Of a stretch of DNA of 64,000 bases, positions 53,862 to 62,416 are shown piece by piece. The notes under the pieces are model-generated. The model worked only from the letters and a program-made list of their open reading frames with translations, did not search any database and had not been told where the DNA came from. Every line of letters begins with the position of its first letter. The first letter of the stretch is position 1. This stretch comes from Bradyrhizobium arachidis (lineage in GTDB: Bacteria > Pseudomonadota > Alphaproteobacteria > Rhizobiales > Xanthobacteraceae). The stretch lies in the NCBI RefSeq assembly GCF_015291705.1, contig NZ_CP030050.1, positions 9,239,001 to 9,303,000 of the forward strand. The letters run 5' to 3'. Both the position numbers and the translations under genes were made by a program.

Positions 53862-54079
53862 TGGAGAGAGCTATGGGATTGGCAGCCTATGACATCATAG
53901 GGCGCGACGGCGCTTGGCATGTCGAGCATGACGGCGTGAGCCGCAATACGTACCAGACGAAGGAAGCTGCATTCGAAGCGGCGGTGGCGGCCGCCTCGCT
54001 TGCGATGCGGCAGGGCCATGCCGTACGGTTGACGGTGCCGGAAAGTGGAAACGCTGTCGGGGCTGCCCACGACGGCTAA
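53861..54079 (+). CDS. Small DUF2188-like protein
   Basis: A 72-residue protein: AAYDIIGRDGAWHVEHDGVS, RNTYQTKEAAFEAAVAAASL. The WHV...F.TK.EA...A pattern matches the DUF2188 family of small proteins of unknown function. Its ATG overlaps the stop of the gene at 53688 (TAATG), so it belongs to the same stress operon. Confidence 0.75.
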   Translation: MERAMGLAAYDIIGRDGAWHVEHDGVSRNTYQTKEAAFEAAVAAASLAMRQGHAVRLTVPESGNAVGAAHDG

Positions 54080-54288
54080 TTCAAGGCGCCGGTGCGGCAG
54101 CTCACGCGCTCGCCCCCGGAGCTGCTGATACCCCGGGGGCCTGGGGAGGTGGCGGGGGGAGGAGGACAGCCCTGTCAAAGGCCTAAACCCACATATTACG
54201 GACGTTCCTCGCACGAAACAATCAACTCGCTCTGTGCACTTTGGTACTTTGAAGCCATCCAGCCAACGCACCGCACTCCTGGCGGCGA
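54080..54288. other. Intergenic DNA before the YciE gene
   Basis: A GC-rich stretch with a run of G near 54140-54165. No gene or clear hairpin with a T tract. Confidence 0.3.
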
Positions 54289-54313
54289 GGAACCGCGCTC
54301 CACGTGCTTTGTT
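54289..54313 (+). promoter_or_regulatory. EcfG-like promoter of the YciE gene
   Basis: GGAAC at 54289-54293, 16 bases, then TGTT at 54310-54313, one base from the consensus. It lies 35 bases before the start of the DUF892 gene. Confidence 0.55.
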
Positions 54314-54348
54314 GAAGGAGGCCTTTTCAACACACCAGGAGACCAACC

Positions 54349-54837
54349 ATGTCTGAGAAAGACCTCAGTAGCCTGTTCGTCGACACTCTCAAGGACATTT
54401 ATTATGCGGAAAAGCAGATCTACAAATCGCTGCCGAAAATGGCCAAAGCCGTTTCGTCGGAGGAATTGCGCGCCGCCTTCGAAAAGCATCATGACGAGAC
54501 CGAAGGTCAGATTGGACGGCTTGAACAGATTTTTGAGCTGATCGGCAAGCCGGCCCGCGGCAAGAAGTGCGATGCCATCGAAGGCATTCTCGACGAAGGC
54601 AAGGAAGTCATGGAGGAATATGAGGACACGCCTGCGCTCGATGCCGGCCTATTGGCGGCGGCGCAAGCTGTCGAGCATTACGAGATTTCGCGTTACGGTA
54701 CGCTAAGAACCTGGGCCGACAAGCTGGGGCACAAGGATGCCGTCAAGCTGCTCGATGCGACGCTGGCGGAAGAGAAGAAAACCGATGATGCGCTGTCAAA
54801 ACTGGCAATCTCCGCTGTCAATGCGGAAGCGGCGTGA
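54349..54837 (+). CDS. YciE/DUF892 ferritin-like stress protein
   Basis: A 162-residue four-helix protein: LSSLFVDTLKDIYYAEKQIY, KSLPKMAKAVSSEELRAAFE, KHHDETEGQIGRLEQIFELI, AAAQAVEHYEISRYGTLRTW. The helix-borne Glu and His residues (YAEKQ, HHDE, EHYE) mark the ferritin-like iron fold of YciE. Such genes are typical EcfG targets. CAGGAGACCAACC precedes the ATG. The role in stress is known by regulation more than by mechanism. Confidence 0.92.
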   Translation: MSEKDLSSLFVDTLKDIYYAEKQIYKSLPKMAKAVSSEELRAAFEKHHDETEGQIGRLEQIFELIGKPARGKKCDAIEGILDEGKEVMEEYEDTPALDAGLLAAAQAVEHYEISRYGTLRTWADKLGHKDAVKLLDATLAEEKKTDDALSKLAISAVNAEAA

Positions 54838-54844
54838 GGCGGGA

Positions 54845-55430
54845 GCATCAGACAGATTATTCTCGCAATAGCGCTCGCCACGGCCGTCAATGGACCGGCC
54901 GTGGCGCAGTCGGTTGGCGAAAAGACGGGCCGGGCGTAAACCAGCGCTCGGCATCGCGCCCATGACAGAGGACTTCGTCAAAGAGGCGGCCATGAGCGAT
55001 ATGCTCGAGATCGAGGCCGCCAAGATCGCGTGACAAAAAGGCGATCCAGACGAAAAAGAGTTCCCGACCAAATGATCGCCGATCACGCCAAAATCAGCAG
55101 CGAATTTATTCCGATGCCTAGACGGTAATTCCGGAAAAGCCCGATGAGAACTCACAGAAGAAGCTCAAAAAACTCCGAGATGCGAAGCCGGAAGACAACC
55201 AATACGTTGCCATGCAGGTTAGCGCTCACAAGGACTCCGTCTCCCTTTTCCAGCGCTCTGCGGATGGTGGCGCTGATGCCAAGTTTGAAGGATTGGGCGG
55301 GATCCCTCGCTTCAGCTTCATCTCGGCCATGGCGTAAATCGGAACCGCAGATCGTGCGCGTTCGCAAGTTCGCTTTGAAAGGAGCTGCATCAGTCTGCCC
55401 CCAACCATTTCCGGCCAGGCAGATCCCCAG
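54845..55430 (+). pseudogene. DUF4142 protein relic
   Basis: Shifted frames together recall DUF4142 proteins of about 180 residues: a signal-like start (ALATAVNGPAVAQSVGEKTG), then MTEDFVKEAAMSDMLEIEAA, KMIADHAKISSEF, a KKLKKLRDA segment and YVAMQVSAHKDSVSLFQRSA. An in-frame stop follows EIEAAKIA, and further stops and shifts occur near 55125 and 55290. DUF4142 proteins are exported and ferritin-like. This copy is dead. Confidence 0.7.
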
Positions 55431-55711
55431 ACAGCGCCGCCACACACAACGTTCCTTCTGAATCCACTGGGCACAACTACGATGCGCCAGACGTCGCGCA
55501 TCGAAAAATCAACGCGGCTAATGCCGCCACGCGCCCGATGATTTGCTGGATCATCAAGCCGCAGCCGGTCTGCGTGATCGAAAACATCGCTGCGCTTCAT
55601 CGCTGCGCATGATCCGACCTGAAACGAGGCGAACTATGGTTTCTTATTGGATATGAGGACCACAGGAACGAAACATCCGGAGACGGCTTGGTCGCAAAAG
55701 GAGTGACCAAC

Positions 55712-56260
55712 ATGAAGCTCTCCCGATTTGCTCTCATCGCCGCTGTTCTCTTTCCCGTCGCCGCATTCGCCCAAGGAGGCGGCGGCGGAGGTGGAGGGGG
55801 TGGCGGATCCGCTGGTGGTGGTACCGGCGGCGGCGCCACTTCAGGTGGCGCAGGAATAGGTTCGACATCTGCGGGCACAGGGTCGGCAGGTGACGCGTCC
55901 GCCGGTACGATCGGAAATACGTCGTCCGCGACAGGAACGACCGGAAGCCCAGGACCGAGCGGTAATGCCGCAACCGGGAATTCGAACAACCGGCCCGACA
56001 CAAATGGCCAAGCTACCGGCCAGATCCCCAATCAGCAGACGGGCAATGGCAATGGGCTTAGCGCGGGATCCACGCTGGGGACAAATACGGCCGGAACGGC
56101 GGCGCCGTCGGGCTCTCCTGGCGCCAACGCACAAAACACTGCTCCTGCCGGCGGCATCGGCAGGCCGACTACGACGAACGAACAGGAAAGCGACGCCAAG
56201 ATCGATCAAGAGAACAATAGGGCGGACAAGACTGTGGGGAAGATTTGCAAAAATTGCTGA
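55712..56260 (+). CDS. Glycine-rich secreted protein with C-terminal ICxxC
   Basis: A 182-residue protein. The signal peptide (MKLSRFALIAAVLFPVAAFA) is followed by 12 glycines in a row apart from the signal, then a long low-complexity region of Gly, Ser, Thr and Ala (residues about 33-150). It ends in NEQESDAKIDQENNRADKTV then GKICKNC. AAAAGGAGTGACCAAC precedes the ATG. The tail resembles that of the next gene, so the pair may share a partner or fate. The glycine region could be flexible surface material. Function unknown. Confidence 0.7.
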   Translation: MKLSRFALIAAVLFPVAAFAQGGGGGGGGGGGSAGGGTGGGATSGGAGIGSTSAGTGSAGDASAGTIGNTSSATGTTGSPGPSGNAATGNSNNRPDTNGQATGQIPNQQTGNGNGLSAGSTLGTNTAGTAAPSGSPGANAQNTAPAGGIGRPTTTNEQESDAKIDQENNRADKTVGKICKNC

Positions 56261-56466
56261 AAGGACTCGCCTTGATATCCGTTGTCGTCGCAGCAGCGCT
56301 CGTCGCAGGTCATGCTGCAGAGGCCAAAGGCAAGCGACACGGCCATCACTCGGTGACGCCAGCGGCAGAGCAACGGAGCACGGGTCAGTCGACCCACGCG
56401 CAGCCGCGCGATCCGGCAGACATCGCTTTGGAAAAGAAGATCAAGAGCATCTGCCGAGGCTGTTAG
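56245..56466 (+). CDS. Small secreted protein with C-terminal ICxxC
   Basis: A 73-residue protein: a signal peptide (LKGLALISVVVAAALVAGHA), a His/Lys-rich mid part (KGKRHGHHSVTPAAE), and the tail PADIALEKKIKSICRGC. The start is a TTG at 56245 that overlaps the previous gene by 16 bases; translation is probably coupled. Its tail (KKIKSICRGC) matches the previous gene (DKTVGKICKNC). Function unknown. Confidence 0.65.
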   Translation: MQKLLKGLALISVVVAAALVAGHAAEAKGKRHGHHSVTPAAEQRSTGQSTHAQPRDPADIALEKKIKSICRGC

Positions 56467-56559
56467 TTCAGAGCGGTGACGCCTCAAGGACGGAACGCTG
56501 CAGCCTCAGGAACGGCGTTCATGCTTGCCAGTTGGGCACGTCCAGCACGGGAGATGTTG

Positions 56560-57402
56560 ATGGCCGACCATGTACGACGCGGATTCATGAAGGGCGCCGC
56601 CGTAGTGACTGCGTTTGCGGTCGCTGCATCCGCTGCGGCTCAAAACGGACAGATGATGGCCCGAGAGAGCTGGAAGGACAGCCGATGCCTGAACCGCCCG
56701 CAGAACGCAGTGCCGGGCCGATCAGTGCTGGGCGGGGCTCCTTGCTGCTGGAAAAAGTCGCCGTCGTCACCGGAGCCACACGAGGCATCGGACGCGCGAT
56801 TGCGGTGGAGATGGCGGCCAACGGTGCGGACGTGATCGCTTTGGACATCGTGGGGCCGGTTTCTCCCGCCTCGAACGCCGCGCCTGCGACGCCGGAAGAA
56901 CTCGACGCGACCGTGCGGATGATCAAGCAATACGGAAGGCGCAGCGAAGGGATCGAGGCCGATTCGCGACATCGGCGCTTTACGGGAGGTCGCGGATCGT
57001 GTCGAGCGGGACTACGGCAAGATCGACATCGTCGTTGCCAACGCGGCGATCCAGCGCTGGATGGAGGAGCAATATGACACCGCCCGCAAAGGCGCGTTCC
57101 CCGCACTCTCGAAGATGCGCGACGAAGGAATGATTCGCGCCTGGGGCATCGGCGTGAATACGATCGAAAAGCGCGGCAGGCTCAGGGCGGTGGCGGCCCG
57201 CTACGGCGTAGATCTTCGGACCGCGGCCCTACAGTTTTCCGCGGCCGCAGATGTTGCTGTCGCACTAGTGGTGGGCGCACGGAGCGCTCAGCAGATTGAA
57301 GAGGATTGGAATTCGTTGCAAGCCAAGATCCCGAATTCGTTTTGGGACGACCTGAAGAGCGAAGGCCTGATCGAACCAGGAGCCTTCCTCCCGGCGCTGT
57401 AG
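56560..57402 (+). pseudogene. Fusion relic of a Tat-SDR oxidoreductase and an aldo/keto reductase
   Basis: A Tat signal (HVRRGFMKGAAVVTAFAVAA) starts at 56560. In another frame an SDR begins: LLLEKVAVVTGATRGIGRAI with the GxxxGxG NAD motif, then VIALDIVGPVSPASN. A third frame gives IRDIGALREVADRVERDYGK and IDIVVANAAIQRWM. At RWM it becomes an aldo/keto reductase: ARKGAFPALSKMRDEGMIRA, then a jump to LRAVAARYGVDLRTAALQFS and VGARSAQQIEEDWNSLQ. Two enzymes were joined by deletion after frameshifts. Not functional. Confidence 0.75.
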
Positions 57403-58037
57403 AACGGCTTATATGTCAAGCTATTCGATCGCTTGGTCGGCGCGTCCGCAGGAAGAGAGGCACTGAGCTGTGTTCATGGTGACAACGGATCGAACGTTGG
57501 TTGCCCTTGCTGAGCCGGCAGGTCGGCGGGCTTTACGTCCATCTGGCGCGGCCGCCACTTCACCTTCGCGGCCACGCCATTGGCGCCTTGCTCCGTTCGC
57601 GCATGCAGTGCGCCTACGCGCCTCGAAATACGAACGACCTGGATCTTACCTATCGTTGATGCCGCTCTTCGCAGGCGCTTGCTGCGCCAGGCGGCCACCT
57701 CGTGGTCGAGATTGAATTCTTCGCCCCCGCCCATTGTCTCGATTCTGCTAACTTCGCTCATGTGTCTCCCTCAGATTTGCGCCTAGAACGGTATAAGGCG
57801 CTAAATGTTCCGCTATTGGGAAACCGGGCCGGGCAACCCACGTTCCCGCCCAGGAGCCTCTTGAGATATGGGCCAATCAAACGTCTCGGAAGAAAATCGT
57901 GGCTGCTCCGTTCACAGGACGTAAAGCATGTGCATGAAGAATGCCGGCGCAATGTTCACGAGTGGACCCAAGACAGGAGAGGCCCAACCTATAACTGACC
58001 AGCGTCGGTTGGATTCGCCTCCGTTCCGGAGCCAAAG
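57403..58037. other. Gap with one doubtful minus-strand frame
   Basis: A minus-strand frame at 57474-57761 (MSEVSRIETMGGGEEFNLDH, EVAAWRSKRLRRA) has a good ribosome site (GAGGGAGACAC) and may be the decayed start of a small membrane-protein family. After 35 residues it resembles nothing I know. No other gene is seen. Confidence 0.3.
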
Positions 58038-58080
58038 CGGCCTCAGCTCCCAAGACCCTCGCAGAGCTGAGGCCGTTTCT
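58038..58080 (+). terminator. Rho-independent terminator
   Basis: CGGCCTCAGCTC (58038-58049) pairs with GAGCTGAGGCCG (58064-58075), a perfect 12-bp stem around a 14-base loop, followed by TTTCTG. No clear gene precedes it on this strand, so it may end a transcript lost to decay. Confidence 0.75.
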
Positions 58081-58196
58081 GTCTGTAGATGCGGGCGAAA
58101 TGGATAACGAACCTTCGGCAAGCTTGTCAGCATGAAGGTCTCCCTCCGGTGAGGGCCGCCTTGTCGGGTTAATACCAGTGCTGTGTAACAGCCCTT

Positions 58197-58601
58197 ATGG
58201 ACAGCAATAAGTTCAGTGCTCAGATTGAACGGTTCGAGGTTGTCGAGACTGGCCGTCGCCGTCGCTGGACCGATGATGAGAAACTCAAGATCGTTCTGGA
58301 GAGTTTGCAGGCCCCGCGCGCGGTCTCGTCGACAGCACGACGATACGGCATCTCGCGCTCGCTCCTGTTGACTTGGCGACGATCGTTTGGGACGCGGACG
58401 AGCAATACTGAACAACCTCAGCCAGCGTTTGTGCCAGCGATGGTGATGCCGGACCAACCGCCGGCGCCGCCAGTAACTTTAGCGGGGCCAGCGAGCGGAC
58501 GCATGGAGATTGTCGTCGGCAAGGCCTGTCGGGTGATCGTGGACGCCGGCGTTGATATGACCGCGTTGTCTCGCGTATTGGATCTGCTGGAGCGGCGATG
58601 A
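58197..58601 (+). CDS. tnpA: IS66 TnpA, standard length
   Basis: A 134-residue protein: RRRRWTDDEKLKIVLESLQA, STARRYGISRSLLLTWRRSF form the helix-turn-helix. The C-terminus ends in ALSRVLDLLERR. This is the usual size for TnpA; the copy at 23717 carries extra N-terminal units. It overlaps tnpB by four bases. Confidence 0.93.
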   Translation: MDSNKFSAQIERFEVVETGRRRRWTDDEKLKIVLESLQAPRAVSSTARRYGISRSLLLTWRRSFGTRTSNTEQPQPAFVPAMVMPDQPPAPPVTLAGPASGRMEIVVGKACRVIVDAGVDMTALSRVLDLLERR

Positions 58602-58945
58602 TCCCGATCGCGGCAGGGGCGAGGATCTGGATCGCAACCGGTCACACTGACATGCGCAAAGGCATGCAGGGTCTGGCATTGCTGGTGCAGGAGGGGCTGG
58701 GGCGGGATCCTTTTGCCGGCGACGTCTTTGTGTTCCGTGGTCGTGCTGGCACCCTGATCAAAGCCCTTTGGCACGACGGGATCGGGCTGTCGCTCTACGC
58801 CAAGCGACTGGACCGTGGCCGCTTCATCTGGCCGGCGACGGTGGATGGCGTGGTATCGCTGACCGCAGCTCAGATGGGCTATTTGCTGGAGGCGATCGAC
58901 TGGCGCAATCCCCAACACAGCTGGCGGCCGCAGAGCGCAGGATAG
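58598..58945 (+). CDS. tnpB: IS66 TnpB (Orf2)
   Basis: A 115-residue protein: GHTDMRKGMQGLALLVQEGL, FVFRGRAGTLIKALWHDGIG, RGRFIWPATVDG. It has the family hallmarks and is the same type as the copy at 24589 with clear divergence. Confidence 0.94.
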   Translation: MIPIAAGARIWIATGHTDMRKGMQGLALLVQEGLGRDPFAGDVFVFRGRAGTLIKALWHDGIGLSLYAKRLDRGRFIWPATVDGVVSLTAAQMGYLLEAIDWRNPQHSWRPQSAG

Positions 58946-59015
58946 GTTGCGCAATAGTCCCGTGAGATTGCAAAAAGCGCACGCCAAATCGTCGCTTTTG
59001 TGATTCCATCGGTGC

Positions 59016-60644
59016 ATGGGTGACGGTCCCCAGAAGCTGCCGGAAGACATTGAGGCGCTGCAAGCGGCGTTGCTGGCGACGCGCGCCGAACTCGCCAGCG
59101 TTCGCGCCCAGCAGTCCGACGACCATGCTCTGATCGCTCACCTGAAGCTGCAGATCGAAAAGCTGAACCGTGATCGTTATGGCCCTCGCTCGGAGCGTAC
59201 CGCAAGGCTGCTGGATCAGCTCGAACTGACGCTGGAGGAGCTCGAGGCCTCAGCGACTGAGGACGAACTCGCTGCCGAAATGGCCGCGGCCAAGACGACG
59301 AAGGTGGCCTCGTTCACGCGCAAGAGGCCGTCGCGCCAGCCGTTCCCGGACCATCTGCCTCGCGAGCGGGTGCTCGTGCCGGGACCTGTGGCGTGCGCCT
59401 GCTGCGGCGGAGCGAGGTTGTCCAAGCTCGGGGAGGACATCACCGAGACGCTGGAGGTGATCCCGAAGTCCTGGAAGGTGATCCAGCACGTCCGGGAGAA
59501 GTTCAGCTGCCGTGATTGCGAGAAGATCAGCCAGTCCCCGGCGCCGTTCCACGTCATCGACCGTGGTTGGGCCGGCCCCAGCTTACTGGCGATGGTGCTG
59601 TTCGAGAAGTTCGGCCAGCACCAGCCGCTGAACCGTCAGGCCGAACGCTATGGCAAGGAAGGCGTGCCGATCAGCCTGTCGACCCTCGCCGACCAGGTTG
59701 GTGGCTGCACTGTTGCGCTGACGCCCTTGTTCCGGCGCCTCGAGGCCCATGTGCTGAGTGCCGAGCGATTGCACGGGGATGACACGACGGTGCCGGTCCT
59801 GGCCAAAGGCAAGACCGACACCGGCCGCATCTGGGTCTATGTACGCGACGACAAGCCTTTTGGCGGGCAGGCCCCGCCGGGAGCAGTGTTTTATTACTCG
59901 CGCGATCGCGCGGGCGAGCATCCCCAGGCCCATCTGGCCGGCTACAACGGCATCTTCCAGGCCGATGCCTATGGCGGCTATGGCAAGCTTTACGACCCGA
60001 GCCGCAACGTAGGTCCGATCCTGGAAGCGGCGTGTTGGGTCCATGCCCGACGACCGTTCTTCGTGATGGCTGATCTGGCGGAGAATGCGCGCCGCAAGGT
60101 ACAAGGCAAAAAGCCAGCGGTGATCTCGCCTCTGGCACTGGAAGCAGTCCGTCGGATCGACGCCTTGTTCGAGATCGAGCGAGGCATCAACGGCGAGACG
60201 CCCGAACGGCGCCGGGCCGTCCGCCAGGAGCTGAGCGCGCCGCTGATGGCCGATCTGAAAGTCTGGATGCGTGAACAACGCGCCAAGCTCTCCCGGCGCA
60301 ACGACGTTGCCAAGGCGATGGACTACATGCTCAAGCGCTGGGATGCGTTTACCCGCTTCCTCGACGATGGCCGCATCTGCCTGTCGAACAACGCCGCCGA
60401 GCGAGCCCTGCGCGGCATCGCCCTGGGGCGGAAGTCTTGGCTGTTCTGTGGCTCCGACCGCGGCGGCGACCGTGCCGCGATGATGTACAGCCTGATCGTC
60501 ACAGCCAAAATGAACGACGTGGATCCACAAGCTTGGCTCGCCGACGTCCTGGCACGCATCGCTGCACATCCCGTACAACGGCTCGACGAACTTTTGCCCT
60601 GGAATTGGCGCGACCGAAATAAGCAAGTCAACCAAGCAGCCTGA
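59016..60644 (+). CDS. tnpC: IS66 TnpC, DDE transposase
   Basis: A 542-residue transposase. An N-terminal coiled coil ([19 protein letters not shown]) precedes a zinc region with CACCGG and CRDC. The DDE residues appear in [10 protein letters not shown] (about residue 253), QADAYGGY (about 315) and [10 protein letters not shown] (about 458). The frame is intact to [12 protein letters not shown]. Likely able to transpose. Confidence 0.95.
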   Translation: MGDGPQKLPEDIEALQAALLATRAELASVRAQQSDDHALIAHLKLQIEKLNRDRYGPRSERTARLLDQLELTLEELEASATEDELAAEMAAAKTTKVASFTRKRPSRQPFPDHLPRERVLVPGPVACACCGGARLSKLGEDITETLEVIPKSWKVIQHVREKFSCRDCEKISQSPAPFHVIDRGWAGPSLLAMVLFEKFGQHQPLNRQAERYGKEGVPISLSTLADQVGGCTVALTPLFRRLEAHVLSAERLHGDDTTVPVLAKGKTDTGRIWVYVRDDKPFGGQAPPGAVFYYSRDRAGEHPQAHLAGYNGIFQADAYGGYGKLYDPSRNVGPILEAACWVHARRPFFVMADLAENARRKVQGKKPAVISPLALEAVRRIDALFEIERGINGETPERRRAVRQELSAPLMADLKVWMREQRAKLSRRNDVAKAMDYMLKRWDAFTRFLDDGRICLSNNAAERALRGIALGRKSWLFCGSDRGGDRAAMMYSLIVTAKMNDVDPQAWLADVLARIAAHPVQRLDELLPWNWRDRNKQVNQAA

Positions 60645-60677
60645 GTGACCGCTACGCGGTCCTCACCGGATGCTTAC

Positions 60678-60987
60678 GCATGAAGGACGAGTTCGCTCGA
60701 TGCGATCGCCGAATCTCGAAGCAAAGCCGCCAATCTAACGATGCCCTCGGCTTTGGAACGGCACCCCTCATCGACGCCGGCGGCTGACCCCATAGGTACT
60801 TTGGGATCGACATCGCTTCTCATGCGGATCGCCTTAGCCGGCGATCTGAAGACCCGGACGTGTCGCAGCCTTAGGAACCATTGCTGGCGTCGCGGGATTT
60901 AGGGACAGCGTTTTGCTGAGGAAGCGCTCCCGGAATGCAAAAGATGGTTGGCAAAGGCCACAATTTTTCCCGCGGCTGGGCATAGCG
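60678..60987. other. Gap upstream of glgA
   Basis: No gene seen. GGAAC occurs near 60876 but without CGTT at the right distance, so no EcfG promoter is claimed. The glgA promoter is not identified. Confidence 0.3.
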
Positions 60988-62397
60988 ATGCGGATTCTGT
61001 TCGCCACGCCCGAAGTATCAGACTTCATACAAGTAGGCGGTCTGGCCGCCGTCTCTGCGGCTTTGCCGCGTGCCCTACGCGATTTTGCTGACGTACGCGT
61101 CATCATCCCAGGCTATCCGGCGGTCTTGCGCGGCATGAGTGACCTCAAGGCCGTGGGTAGATGCCCGTCCTACGCAGCCCTGCCCGCCTTCGAGGTCGAT
61201 CTCGGCCATACCACGGACGGCCTGACATATTACGTCGTGCGCTGTCCGGAGCTGTACGAGCGGGACGGCACGCCCTATGCCGATGGCCGCGGGGCGGATT
61301 GGGCCGACAATAATGTACGGTTCGCCACATTCTCCTATGCCGCCGCCCAGCTCGCCAGGGGATTGGTCGACAAGGAATGGTCGGCCGACCTGGTTCACGC
61401 CAACGACTGGCAATGTGCGCTGATCCCGGGCTATCTCGAATGGCACTACGCGCACATTCCGACCGTCTTCACCATCCACAATCTCGCCTATCAAGGGGTC
61501 TTCGACCGCAGCTCGCTGGCTCCGCTCGGAATTCCCGAGACCAGCTTCAACATCGACGGTGTCGAATTCTACAATCGCCTGTCCTTCATTAAGGCGGGCC
61601 TCGTCTATGCCTCGCACCTGACGACGGTCAGCCAGACCTATGCGCGGGAGATCACGACCGCGGAATTCGGGTGCGGCCTCGAAGGGCTCCTTAAGCAAAG
61701 GGCTGACCGCAACCAGCTGTCCGGCATCCTGAACGGTATCGACGAGAGTTGGGACCCGCGGACCTGTTCGTCGCTGCTCCAGCCGTTCGGGGCTGGCGAT
61801 TGGGCCGAGCGCTCGCTGAACGCCGACGATGTCAGGGATCAGTTCGGCCTCGCGGTCTGTCGCGGCCCGCTGTTCGCCCTCGTCGCGCGTCTCGTTCATC
61901 AGAAGGGCGTCGACCTCGTGATCGACAGCGCGCAAGCGATCGTCGATGCCGGCGGCCAGATCGTCGTCACGGGCAAGGGCGAGCCCCGCTTCGAGGAAGC
62001 CCTGCTCCAGGCACAGGCACGAGCCCCGCAGTCGATTGCCGTCAAGATCGGCTTCGACGATGCCGAGGCGCGGAAGATCTTCGCTGGCAGCGACTTCACG
62101 CTGATGCCTTCGCGCTTCGAGCCTTGCGGACTGAGCCAGATGTATGCCCAGCGCTTCGGCTCTTTGCCGATCGGCCATCGCACCGGCGGTCTTGCCGAGA
62201 CTATCGTCGACGGCGAGACCGGCTTCCTGTTCGATCGTGCATCGGCGCCGGGCTTTCTCGGCAGTCTTTGCCGAGCATTCTCTACTTTCGGCATGAAGGA
62301 CCGCCTCGACCAAATGCGCAGGGCCGCCATGGCGCAGGCCTTCAGCTGGAGGCAGTCGGCCAAGTCATACGCGGATCTCTACCGATCATCGATCTAG
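60988..62397 (+). CDS. glgA: Glycogen synthase, GlgA (GT5)
   Basis: A 469-residue GT5 enzyme that adds glucose from ADP-glucose to alpha-1,4-glucan. The start MRILFATPEVSDFIQVGGLA is the GT5 opening; the usual KTGGL lysine is replaced (QVGGL), which may matter for ADP-glucose binding. HANDWQCALIPGYLEWHYA, FTIHNLAYQGVFDRS and FGCGLEGLLKQR follow. The second domain has LVARLVHQKGVDLVIDSA and SRFEPCGLSQMYAQRFGSLP. The ATG at 60988 gives the family N-terminus. It lies 20 bases before a GT4 gene. Confidence 0.9.
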   Translation: MRILFATPEVSDFIQVGGLAAVSAALPRALRDFADVRVIIPGYPAVLRGMSDLKAVGRCPSYAALPAFEVDLGHTTDGLTYYVVRCPELYERDGTPYADGRGADWADNNVRFATFSYAAAQLARGLVDKEWSADLVHANDWQCALIPGYLEWHYAHIPTVFTIHNLAYQGVFDRSSLAPLGIPETSFNIDGVEFYNRLSFIKAGLVYASHLTTVSQTYAREITTAEFGCGLEGLLKQRADRNQLSGILNGIDESWDPRTCSSLLQPFGAGDWAERSLNADDVRDQFGLAVCRGPLFALVARLVHQKGVDLVIDSAQAIVDAGGQIVVTGKGEPRFEEALLQAQARAPQSIAVKIGFDDAEARKIFAGSDFTLMPSRFEPCGLSQMYAQRFGSLPIGHRTGGLAETIVDGETGFLFDRASAPGFLGSLCRAFSTFGMKDRLDQMRRAAMAQAFSWRQSAKSYADLYRSSI

Positions 62398-62416
62398 AAG
62401 ATATCGAGCACGGACC

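Larger units (their letters stand above)
58138..60677 (+). mobile_element. IS66-family insertion sequence, second complete copy
   Basis: The left end 58138-58159 and the right end 60656-60677 are inverted repeats sharing TCCGGTGAGG and CCGC (17 of 22). GCATGAAG flanks directly at 58130-58137 and 60678-60685, a perfect 8-bp target duplication. The element is 2540 bp and carries tnpA, tnpB and tnpC. It differs from the element at 23635 in sequence and in its short tnpA, so the two are different IS66 species. Confidence 0.93.

Noticed and set aside
54875..54905. GCCACGGCC/GGCCGTGGC inverted repeat considered as a terminator
   Set aside because: It lies inside the DUF4142 relic, encodes part of its signal region and has no T tract.
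56492..56520. Second EcfG promoter before the SDR relic
   Set aside because: GGAAC is present twice but CGTT is not at the 16-17 base spacing.
55890..57077. Plus-strand frame of about 395 codons across the Gly-rich gene and the SDR relic
   Set aside because: Only its last part is a real protein text (SDR); the rest is the shifted frame of two secreted-protein genes.
59583..60635. Minus-strand frame of about 350 codons
   Set aside because: Antisense of the second IS66 transposase.
61075..62313. Minus-strand frame of about 410 codons
   Set aside because: Antisense of glgA, whose motifs are unambiguous; no start signal or domain.
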